This document shows, piece by piece, positions 53,121-64,000 of a stretch of DNA of 64,000 nt. This DNA comes from Guillardia theta CCMP2712 (Eukaryota; Cryptophyceae; Pyrenomonadales; Geminigeraceae). The position numbers were made by a program, and so were the translations under genes. The notes under the pieces were generated by a model. The model did not search any database. It was not told where the DNA came from and was given only the letters and a program-made list of their open reading frames with translations. Positions within the stretch are counted from its first letter, which is position 1. Each line of letters begins with the position of its first letter. Location of the stretch: positions 105,674-169,673 of the forward strand of contig NW_005434639.1 of the NCBI RefSeq assembly GCF_000315625.1, in the 5' to 3' direction.

Positions 53121-55573
53121 CTATAATACAATGATGTGCATATCCTTCCTTTCGGCACAATACAGTTCCCACATAAGACTGCATGCCACCTCCAGCTTTC
53201 TCACACCCAGTCGCGTGTTATACAAAGAACTTGTCCATCTGCTCCTCTCCAGATCAGCTCGCAGTGTTCTTCGCAGCTCCCTTCCTCTCTGTCCAGCTAT
53301 CAACCGTTTTCCCACCTCCACGAAGTCTTCTTCGTTTCGAGCAATCAGCTGCGTTTGCCCCAGACTGCTCAGGATCGACGAGGCGACGCGGGAGGCGAAG
53401 AGCATTCCCGGCCTGCTCAGCAACGGCGTCCCCATCCATAAGACATCCATGGCCACAGTGTGAGCATTGACAGGAAACGTGTCGAGGACGATGTCCGACA
53501 GGCCGCATCTGGTTGGTAAGGTCAGGCAAGGAAACAAACTTGCGTCACTCTTCTCAACGTGTCAAGTGTGAGAGAGGTCTACATCACCTTCGGATGAATT
53601 CCACGATCTCTGTCTTGTACGTCCAAAACAATTTCTCGGCGGCGATGCGATGCGCGGAGGCGTGAAGTTCATAGCGCCTACTGATCCTCTCGCCTTGTGG
53701 CCCCTCCAAGATTTGCCAGAAAAGCGAAGTTTCCTCTTCTCTCACGATGTCGGCCCAAAGTTTGAACGTCTCTGGATTCACTTTGTACATCTTGACAGCA
53801 AGTCAGTTCGAGAGATCCCACGATGTGAGTTGGTCACCTGATTGAAATTCGAAACAACCGTCTTGTTCGCAGGCAAACCCAGCAACCTTCGCTGTCTTTC
53901 TACGTATTCCTCTCGTGAGGGAGACCCGGCAGGACCGGAAGTTTCCTGCTCCCTTGCCTCCTCAAAGTGATACCTCCTATGATCGTTGATGTAATAGCAG
54001 CCCGGTAGCACCACCAGCTTCTCCGAGAAACTGAGGGAGATTTCGGGTGTGGTGGCAACGATGTCAGTGATGAAGAAGTCCATGTACTTCGCTCCCATCG
54101 TCCCAGGATATCCCAGATACGTCGCCTGCACAGGTGCGACTTTGTACGAGAGGACATCACTTCTGTGCCCGGCAGTCCAACCGTTGAGATTGAGGAGGAC
54201 ATCGATGTTGAGTCGTCGGATTTGCTGGACGGCAAGGTCAACCGGCATGAGAGGGTCGACGTGGGTCATGTTGCAGTCTCTTGAGATCTCCACCTGCCAG
54301 AACTCACTGGCGTTGGAATGGCCCAGGTTGAGGCAGCGCAAGGAGACCTTGCCCTTGTCGTGGAGGGGAAAACTTCCTTTCAACAGATGCGAAGTCGCAT
54401 GAGCGGCGAAGTCCGACGAGAAATATCCCAATACAAGTCTCTTCCCTTGTTTGGCTCTCCTTCTCCCTTCATGGACCTCCTCGAGCAGCCTATCGGACTT
54501 GAGATGCCCGGTCTGACCTCGGGAGTAGATGATCGATGCTGTCAGGAAGTCGCAGAGCTGCGGGTTCAGCAAGAGGTACTCGTGAGGCTGCAAGAGCGAT
54601 CCAACGCCGACCCCCGAGAAATCACAACAAGAGAACAAAAGGGAATCGACATCTTTCCTTGCCATGGTTGTTTCGCACAGATGACTCGGAAGAATCCTAG
54701 AGATGTATTGCTTGCTCATGTAGCTTGCCAGGGCCTCCGCATGAGACAGGAGAAGCTCCCACCTTGCCATCCTCGCAGCATTGACAAACGAGCCAAGAAG
54801 ACAGAGAGGTCTCCTCGACGTCTTCATCCTTGAAGCAAGATAGAAGAGCCTCGCTGCTTGGTCATGCATCCCCTGCTTGTTGGAGCAGATTGCCGCCCCG
54901 AAGAAAGGGTCATCGTTCCTTGCTCCGAGCCTCCAGGCGACTTTGAAACACCGGATGGCACCCTCACATTCTCCTATACCCAGCAGGAGCCCTCCAAGTC
55001 TGTTCCACACCTCCTGTCTGGTCAACAACGCGGATGGGCCGGCAAACAGGATCCGCGCCATGTCGTTGAGGGACGTGTGTCGTATGTCGCTGCCCTGCAC
55101 GAACAGACTTGAGCAGTCGAAGTAGGAGTCGATGAGCATGTCTCTGATCTGATGGCTCGCAGAACTCGTTCCTGCGATCCTGAGGGCTTCCGACATGCAT
55201 TCGACATTCTCCTCGCACTTGCCTTGCGCCTTGTAGGTCTGACCGAGCGCGATGTAGGACACGTAGATGGTAGGATCAAGTTTGAGCGCCGACTTGAGCT
55301 GGTCCTGTGCCAGGTCCTGCCTTCCCTGATAATGATATGCGATGCCAAGGTTGTGCCTTGATGACACGCTGCGCGGATCCTGAACGACGCAGTCATAGTA
55401 GGCCTGCACTGCTTCGTTCAACCTGAAGGTGCGTTCGTCAGTTGATCGCATGGGAGGAGGATGCAGGATGAGCACCTGCCATTATCTCGCAGAGCTCTGC
55501 CTCGAGGACAGTCATCCTCCCCCGCTACCACCAGCATGACAACTGCCGCCATCACAACCGCCCGCGTCGCCAT
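53121..55573 (-). CDS. TPR / O-GlcNAc-transferase-like protein (SPINDLY/OGT family), 757 aa model
   Basis: Four exons: 55573-55476, 55422-53838, 53790-53588 and 53508-53121. The introns are 53, 47 and 79 nt, GT-AG, and phases close at 2,274 nt. The N-terminal half has TPR units; the first-intron join creates a typical one, RALRDNGRLNEAV followed by YYDCVVQDP. The C-terminal half is GT41: GYFSSDFAAHATSH carries the conserved His (about residue 374), and NLNGWTAGHR, APVQATYLGYPGTMG and VVSNFNQ follow. The last exon supplies LSDIVLDTFPVNAHT and MDVLWMGTPLLSRPG. Family members transfer GlcNAc (OGT) or fucose (SPY) to Ser/Thr of nuclear and cytosolic proteins; I cannot tell which donor is used. 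Oddity: the chosen start gives a hydrophobic MATRAVVMAAVVMLVV N-terminus. A start at the Met at 55451, in the retained first intron, would avoid it. Confidence 0.87.
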
Positions 55574-55884
55574 GCGGCATGCCCCCGACAAAGTCAACTG
55601 AGGCGGACCTGGGATATTGACATCCGCTTGCACCTCACTCAGGACATGGCCGAACCTCGGAGCAGGCGGCTCTTCATGCTGCTGCGCGGGATTGTGTGAT
55701 GGCTGACGCGTTGGCGCGTCAACGAGAACATGCAGCTCTACTTGTCCCTGCTCATCCCTCCTCCTCCTCCTCGCTGCCACCTTGCTCTTGCCCCTCCCTC
55801 TCTGCCTACGTATGACCTCTTCGCTTGTTGGCTTTCAAACCTTTGTTTGTCGGTTGCACTTCTGATACCCTGGAAGTGCAGGTC

Positions 55885-56537
55885 ATGGGGAACAACGTCA
55901 GCTTCGACTGCTGTGGGAGCAGAGCAAAGGATGTGCCCATCGAGCGCCGCGCTCAGAGGCCTGATGGACAAGCCCTGCAGGTTACGTGAGGTATAGCATG
56001 CAATCTGCTGAAGTGTGCAATGCAGTCGTCCACAGGAGCGCAGAGCACTTCCGAAGAGCCGAAGCAAAGGATAGTGCTGCAGACAAGTCTGGAGCAGAAG
56101 CACGATGAATCCATCTCCGAGGGCGCAGCTGAGCAAGATCAGGGAGGAGTTGGGATCATGTTGGTCCATGCACAAGGCAAGTGGGTCGTCAAGTCGGTGA
56201 TCAAGGATTCGCCTGCATGGTCCTCTGGCAAGATTGCTGAGGGTGATGTGTTGCTGAGGTTTGGCGCTGAAGAGCTAGCTCAAGTTTCTCTGACTGGAGG
56301 TTTCTTGTGCAGTGTGGATGGGAACGAGGTTGAAAGTATTGAGAACCTTGGTGAACTATCGAAAATCCTGATGGGTGCGTGAAGCATGGGGGTCAGAAAC
56401 TTGCCAGCTGATAGCATACAACAGGTCCAATCAATTCCGTAGTTGTCTTGCGATTCTCCAACAGCAAGACATCTGAATTGACTCACGTCACGCTGGTAAG
56501 GACAACCGACTTCACGGGTCAAGGTGAAATTCTCTGA
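55885..56537 (+). CDS. PDZ-domain protein with predicted N-myristoylation (167 aa)
   Basis: Four exons: 55885-55980, 56026-56258, 56313-56374 and 56425-56537. The introns are 45, 54 and 50 nt, GT-AG, and the frame closes at 504 nt. The second intron keeps the frame open and is found only from homology: its removal restores a normal PDZ core, EGDVLLSVDGNEV. The last join yields LMGPINSVVVLRF, the usual end of a PDZ domain. The N-terminus MGNNVSFDCCGSR has Gly2 and Ser6, as N-myristoyltransferase requires, and Cys9-Cys10 for possible palmitoylation. The carboxylate-binding loop is GGVGI near residue 73. I infer a small membrane-tethered adaptor that binds C-terminal peptides or lipids. It is divergent from the OGT-like gene, with 311 bp between starts. 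Confidence 0.8.
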
Positions 56538-58887
56538 TTTGATTCGACGTGCGATGAATGATCTGAGCGGCTGACTAGGAAACGACAAGAAGCGCGTGTG
56601 GCGAGCGACTCGCACTGACTGGGTCAATGATAACATTGAGTGTGCAGACATATAAGAGGAGGATGGGAATTGCTTCCTCGATTATTAGCACTTTTGCGTA
56701 GTACGATACCACACAGTAATTTAGAAAGCCCTTAGTTTGTTTCTTCCTTTCTTATCTCTTATTCTTACAACCAAGACAACTGGGATATTTTGTCTGCTGG
56801 TGGAATCATTATCATCGTCTTCGACGTGGACGATTCTCTTGCTTAGCCAGCTCTAAACTTTCTCATGATTTGAAATAAATCAACAATACATCATCTTGCG
56901 CTCTTTGCTTTTGACGAGCCTGTTTCAACATGCAAAGCTTTCGTCTGCAGGACACAAACTCGATAGAGATCGACATGTCAGCGATAGACCTTTGAAAGTG
57001 GAAACTAAGAAGAATCAAACAACACCTTAAAACATTCTTAATGATCAATCGGCAGCTAGTCTGCCTCAGCATTCCTCTCAGTGGCTTCTCCTTCCGTTCA
57101 CAGCTACTGTGGCTATCCAGGCCCTCGTCCGCCCTCGTCGACCTCCCTCACATCTCTTCAGTACCTCATGACTCACCAGCTTCCCCATCCTGGTGACGAC
57201 TGAGTGGCAGGAGAAGGGAAGGAGGTATCGCGAGAGAGGTCGTCCTTCCTTCGGCCTGCACTGCTGGAGGTCCAAGTTTGCTCGGCCCGAGTTGGTTGCC
57301 CACCTGGAGGTTGCCTCGGCGTTGCTTTGCCTGACTGAATGAATGATGCTCGTCGGTGAGTTGTTTGCAGGAGAGGTTTGCAGGTCCGAGGTCCTTGAAC
57401 ATGAGAACCTGATCCTTGCCTTCGATCAGCAGGGACTTGAGGTCTGGCATGTCGATATCACGCTTGTCACGCTCAGCATAGAAGGCAGAGACGAGGGTTT
57501 TTGACGTGCTGGTTGAAGTCTCCTGCGACTATCTCGAGCAGGAGGAGTAGCACGAGGAGGACGACATGGAAGATTAGGAGGAAAAGGAGGACTGTGAAGA
57601 TAAGGAGAACAAGGAGGACTGATTGAGGTCAGTCATGGTGATTCCGTTGCGGTCCATGAAGGAGCGGAGAAGGGAAACGAAGCAAGGGCCTTCGGAATGG
57701 ATGGACCACTACCCCACCTCTTGACATTAATCGGAACCCGTTCTTTCTTCGGCAAAAGTACCGGTGCATCAAGGACATTGAATCACCCCCACCGTCCTAA
57801 ATGATGATGCAAAAAACCCACAAACACTGCCTGCGTAATAATTTAGACTCGCCGGCCCGGGAACCGTTTGAACCTCCGACCATCGGACCGTTCTCTCTGA
57901 TGGAACGTATGCCAGCCGTGCCAGTCAGATAGCGCCGAGTTAACAAAAACTCTCCTGTAAACCAAGACGACTTACGTGGCGAGATCTGCGTGACTTTGGA
58001 CTAGTACAAGTCTAACAAACTTGTATTCCGGAATACATGTGATCGGACCGGCCCCGGAGATCATCCGCGGCGGTTTGCGCGGCTGTCGAACGACTCCCGT
58101 TTCAAATTTCAGTTCAACGGTTTCAAAATTCCCTATGGCTCACGGGTCACCGGCCCCGCCCGGCCCACCGTTGTGCCGGGGTCAGAACGGTTTGCCGCCC
58201 ACCCGGTGACCGGGCCAGGGCTGCTGGGGGCGCAATGGCAGATAAAGAACCTCAAAGAGTATAGAGCAAAGCTAGATCACACCTGAAAATATTTATTGCC
58301 CCATCCTGACGACTGCAGGGCTCAGGGGTTATTCGGCAGAAGGAGGGGTGAGGATGCCTGGTATGAGTGGGGTAGGGGTAGTAGACTGGGGGCTACACAG
58401 TGAAAGAAAGGGGGTGGTAGGGGTAGTAGATTTTTGGCGAGGGATGGCGACGAAGAAAGCGGAGAGAGCGACGAAGGGAGGGAACTAGAGGCGATGGCGT
58501 CAGAGAGCGAGCGAGAGGAGGAATGGAGCGAGAAGAGAGGAAGTAGTCGAAAACAGGCAAGATGAAGGGGAGCATGATGCAGTAACAGGGAGTTCTTTTC
58601 TTTGTTTCACAGATTGAAGAGTTTGTATGTCCTGGTAGCAACGTTCGGTGGTTGAATCAGAAGCATGGCATGAGACCTCTAGATTGAAGGGCATATTTTG
58701 AGTCATTTACAAGATATATCTAGCTTTGAAGCATCATAACCTTTCATAATATTCAGGTCTGAGCTCATAGTTTGCCTAGGATTCTTCCACCCCATCGATG
58801 TTTTTTTTTGTTCTTTTCATTTTCCTTCAGTGATGATTGATTCTTTCCTCTTCAGAATCTATTTCTTTTCTCTGTATCGATCGAAAA
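56538..58887. other. Long intergenic region; one weak coding candidate on minus strand
   Basis: No gene is firmly supported over about 2.3 kb. The part 56640-57050 is AT-rich and looks non-coding. A minus-strand frame through about 57480-57166 encodes RDIDMPDLKSLLIEGKDQ and similar non-repetitive sequence. It has possible splice sites (CAG|GTTCTC, CAG|GTGGGC), but I could not build a consistent gene. The part 57840-58220 is GC-rich with many CCGG-type short palindromes. The part 58310-58560 is purine-rich; it contains GTAGGGGTAGTAGA twice, near 58371 and 58418. Confidence 0.5.
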
Positions 58888-61576
<2,689 letters not shown>

Positions 61577-61785
61577 CTGAGTGACAGGCCCAAGAACACG
61601 AGGATAGCGCTTGCCGGGGAGAGGCGCGGGAGTGAAGGGGATGAGGGCACGTTGAGGTCCTCCAACTCGGATGAATTCTCTGACTGCCTTTCGCCTTGAT
61701 CGCCTCCAACGACATTGCATCTTCAATAATGAACCCTCCCTCCTCTCTGGCGCTTCTTTCTCAGCTGCCGATTCTCCCTCTGGTT

Positions 61786-63381
61786 TTACAGCAGCAGAAA
61801 CTCCCTGGTGTAGGAGTTCTGGTCCATGGTCGTCTTCACCGTCACGGCCCTCCCGCTCCTCCGCAGAAACGCAGTCGCGAGCTGCATGCAACGTCAGCGA
61901 AGACGTCGATCTGGCAGTAGGTCTACCATGACGTCATGGTCGTTGATGAGGTAGTTGTCTTGCATACTCAACCACTGCCGCCCCCACAGTGTGCATGGCG
62001 CCTGTCAGTCGCTAAGGTTTAGGAGAGGGAGACGGCGAGAGCTGAGGGGCAGAGGAAAGAGAAGCAGGAGAGAAGAGAGCAGAAGCAGAATAGGACCTGC
62101 ATGCGTACGACAATTTTACGCCCGTGACCCTCCCAGTTCTGATCAGTGGCTGGTACCTGCTGCAAGGTTAGCCAAAGTGTTATCCCTCCCTCGCTCTCCT
62201 CCTCAGACCTTGTCTTGAATCTTCTTCGCCCAGTCCTCGTAGACCCCCTTCGCCTGGATGTATTCTTGGGTGCTGGCTGCACCAGCATCCTCCACGTCGA
62301 TCTTCATCGCATACCCATTGTTTTGAAAGATCTGACCAGGGATGGTCAAACAAGACAACGAGCGAGGAGTGGAAGGCCTGTCTCGGCCCGCGTGTACCTG
62401 GTAGATGCTGTTGAAAGACTTCAAGACCTCAGAGAAAGGAGCGTTGGGGCTGCAGCACGAGGGTGAGCAAGAGGGAACGAAGACGTTCCTAGCCAACCTG
62501 GAGGGAAGCGGAGGTTTGACGTAGTTGCTGTCATCCGTGAAGTTTGCGAGCAGCCCGTCGTACATCCTGTCAACTTCGTCAGCGCAGAGTGAACGAGGGG
62601 CAAGATGATTGTACTTTTCACCCGAGCGCATGAAGAAGCGCGGGGCAAGGAGGTTATCGTCCTTGAGCATCGGGTCTCGTTGGATCACATGCTTGTCGTT
62701 CTCCACCCCGCTCGTCTCCTCGAAGATCTGCTTCGCGCCTTGGATGGACTGCGTGATGGATGCGAACTGGGCTGAGCTGATGAAGTCGAAGTAGAGCGCG
62801 TTGGTCAGGTCTCCCTGCTTCACGTCGTTCTCCTTGATGTACTTCTCCCACTCGTCCTGGCGGAGGAGGAAGAAATCTTTCTGGAACTGATTCATCGGGA
62901 AGAAATCGAGATCATCGACAGTGTTGTAGCAGGATCGCATAAGGAGCACTGCAAACTGAAGGAAGAGGAAAGTTCTTGGGATCCTGATCGGCTTCGGCCT
63001 CTGCTCCTTTATTTTGTTCGTCTGGCCAAAGGGATTTGACAGCAACCCTCCTCCTCCTCCCCGCCCTGTTCCAGATTCCCTTCCGTATCCAAAGACTGAC
63101 ATCGTATCCAGGTTGATCGCGTCCGCTCTTCCTTCCCACAGCAGCAGCGGAGCAGCCGCAGCCACTACCTGCATACACCTCCTCCTCGACAGAGAGTCGA
63201 TCTGCATCTTGAGCGAGCCCAGGCTCCTACGTCTCGACCCAGCAGTAGCCGTGCTAGCCATCGACAGGCGTCGCTGCTGGAGAAGGTTGGACATGGACAT
63301 GCTGCTGGGGCTGAAGGCTCCTGCCATCATGTTGAAAGTGGTAACGGTGAGCATCAGGCATATTCCGTGCACAGCTCGCAT
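61786..63381 (-). CDS. Plastid thylakoid-lumen-targeted protein, unknown function (446 aa)
   Basis: Five exons: 63381-62398, 62331-62209, 62159-62097, 62001-61927 and 61881-61786. The introns are 66, 49, 95 and 45 nt, GT-AG, and the frame closes at 1,341 nt. The first intron (62332-62397) is in-frame and easily missed. The N-terminus is bipartite: a signal peptide (MRAVHGICLMLTV...MMAG), then AFSPSS with the Phe of red-lineage secondary plastid transit peptides, and a Ser/Arg-rich transit region. A second signal, SRRRCMQVVAAAAPLLLWE ending RADA, has an Arg pair before a hydrophobic core, as for Tat-dependent lumen import. The mature part begins about residue 90. It contains FFPMNQFQKDFFLLRQDEW and ends DQNSYTREFLLL. 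I do not recognise the mature domain; a photosynthesis-associated lumen role is inference. Exons 3-5 rest on splice phase only and are less certain than exons 1-2. Confidence 0.75.
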
Positions 63382-63392
63382 CCTTCCTGTCA

Positions 63393-63419
63393 GATCCTGT
63401 CGATCCTGTCGATCCTGTG
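63393..63419. repeat. Three tandem copies of a 9-bp unit in the 5' leader
   Basis: GATCCTGTC occurs three times in direct succession (the last copy ends in G), 12 bp upstream of the start codon of the plastid-lumen gene. It may be part of the 5' UTR. Confidence 0.85.
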
Positions 63420-63490
63420 AGGAGATACCTTTGTAGCAAATGAAAGATCCTGCGAAGCTTCACATCAATGGAGTCAAACGACACAAACTG

Positions 63491-63552
63491 TTCAGACAAG
63501 CACTGAAATTTCAAGAAATCTTTTCAGACGACCACTGAAATTCTAAGAAACC
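63491..63552. repeat. Diverged 30-bp direct repeat, 32-bp period
   Basis: TTCAGACAAGCACTGAAATT at 63491 and TTCAGACGACCACTGAAATT at 63523 start two similar ~30-bp copies (about five mismatches). They lie in the 5' flank of the plastid-lumen gene. Confidence 0.7.
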
Positions 63553-63592
63553 AGCCATCTCTCTCAATACAAATACGCACATCACAGCGAAG

Positions 63593-63742
63593 ATGGCTCA
63601 GAACAAACTCGTGGAGAAAGGTTTGGACCTCGTCTCGTGCGACTCTCTTCCTATCATTGACAGACGAGCAAGGAAACGGCATGAGAGGAGATCGCAAAGT
63701 GCATGGCCGCTGATCGTCAGAGCTAAGCGGCGCCTTTTATAG
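63593..63742 (+). CDS. Short ORF of 49 aa, doubtful
   Basis: An ATG in a favourable context (GAAGATGGC) opens a 49-codon frame starting MAQNKLVEKGLDLVSCDSL and ending in an Arg-rich stretch. It is divergent from the plastid-lumen gene. It could be a small protein, the first exon of a gene running out of the window, or chance. Its stop overlaps the minus-strand TATA-like element. Confidence 0.25.
   Translation: MAQNKLVEKGLDLVSCDSLPIIDRRARKRHERRSQSAWPLIVRAKRRLL
63733..63741 (-). promoter_or_regulatory. Possible TATA box for the plastid-lumen gene
   Basis: On the minus strand the sequence reads TATAAAAGG in a GC-rich setting, a good match to a eukaryotic TATA element. It lies about 350 bp upstream of the start codon at 63381. 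A long or spliced 5' leader would be needed if it serves this gene. Confidence 0.35.
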
Positions 63743-64000
63743 GCGAGCAAAGCTTACGTGGGGGAAGTTGTGCTTACATGCTTACATGCTTACACGTCAT
63801 GCTGACGAGCAGATGAACAGCACTTTCATCATTCGGCAAGATAACCTGATTGTTTGATATCTCAAGAGCAATGTTGAAGGAAACATCTATTATCCCTATT
63901 TTTTATCCATGCCGATCAATACGTCTTTTACCTGTCGATCTCCTAAACTACGTGTCCACGTTGCAGGTTATCTAATAAATCACACAAACTTATCAACAAC
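63743..64000. other. Terminal AT-rich flank with GCTTACAT repeats; no gene seen
   Basis: GCTTACAT occurs in tandem at 63772-63795 (third copy GCTTACAC), with a further GCTTACGT at 63752. The last ~170 bp are AT-rich and carry no supported coding sequence. Confidence 0.6.

Noticed and set aside
56863-57072. 69-codon AT-rich minus-strand frame
   Set aside because: No domain, AT-rich composition and no splice context; likely untranslated or intergenic.

Overview
The window is eukaryotic nuclear DNA. Spliced genes with short GT-AG introns (mostly 45-80 nt) lie on both strands, separated by simple-sequence tracts. Introns, a MAP-kinase-type protein, a TPR/O-GlcNAc-transferase-like protein, and a protein with a bipartite plastid presequence (signal peptide, then A-F-S-P, then a second lumen-type signal) point to a photosynthetic protist with a secondary red plastid. 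A cryptophyte such as Guillardia fits best; this is inference. There is one 100-N assembly gap at 44866-44965.

Layout. 1-1250: the 3' part of an EF-hand-like spliced gene (+) among pyrimidine-rich repeats. 1252-44377 (-): a single giant gene. Its first exon is an uninterrupted 41.8-kb reading frame; two small introns join it to an exon with a Thr/Ser/Pro stalk, one membrane segment and an acidic tail. The model gives 14,336 residues. It holds about 92 tandem divergent copies (my count) of a ~146-residue module with an LPxF/LPGF core and a GxxLPxxG motif. The repeats are followed by an EGF-like, Cys-rich region. I cannot assign the module to a known family; this is the main candidate for something undescribed. 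44378-45224: purine tract, gap, and a 46-bp tandem duplication. 45225-51383 (-): DUF4062-like/NACHT/WD40 protein of 1,961 aa, six exons. 51457-51863 (-): a 105-aa two-exon gene. 52519-53061 (+): hypothetical protein. 53121-55573 (-): TPR/OGT-like protein, four exons. 55885-56537 (+): small PDZ protein with an N-myristoylation signal, four exons. 56538-58887: long intergenic stretch. 58888-61576 (+): 19-exon MAP kinase with a Ser-Glu-His activation motif. 61786-63381 (-): plastid thylakoid-lumen-targeted protein, five exons. 63382-64000: its 5' region and a short ORF.

The genes do not form one pathway. Several are signalling proteins (kinase, PDZ, NACHT-WD40, OGT). The giant protein looks like a cell-surface or secretory-pathway type I membrane protein. 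Exon boundaries were derived by eye from splice sites, reading phase and conserved motifs; no transcript data were available.
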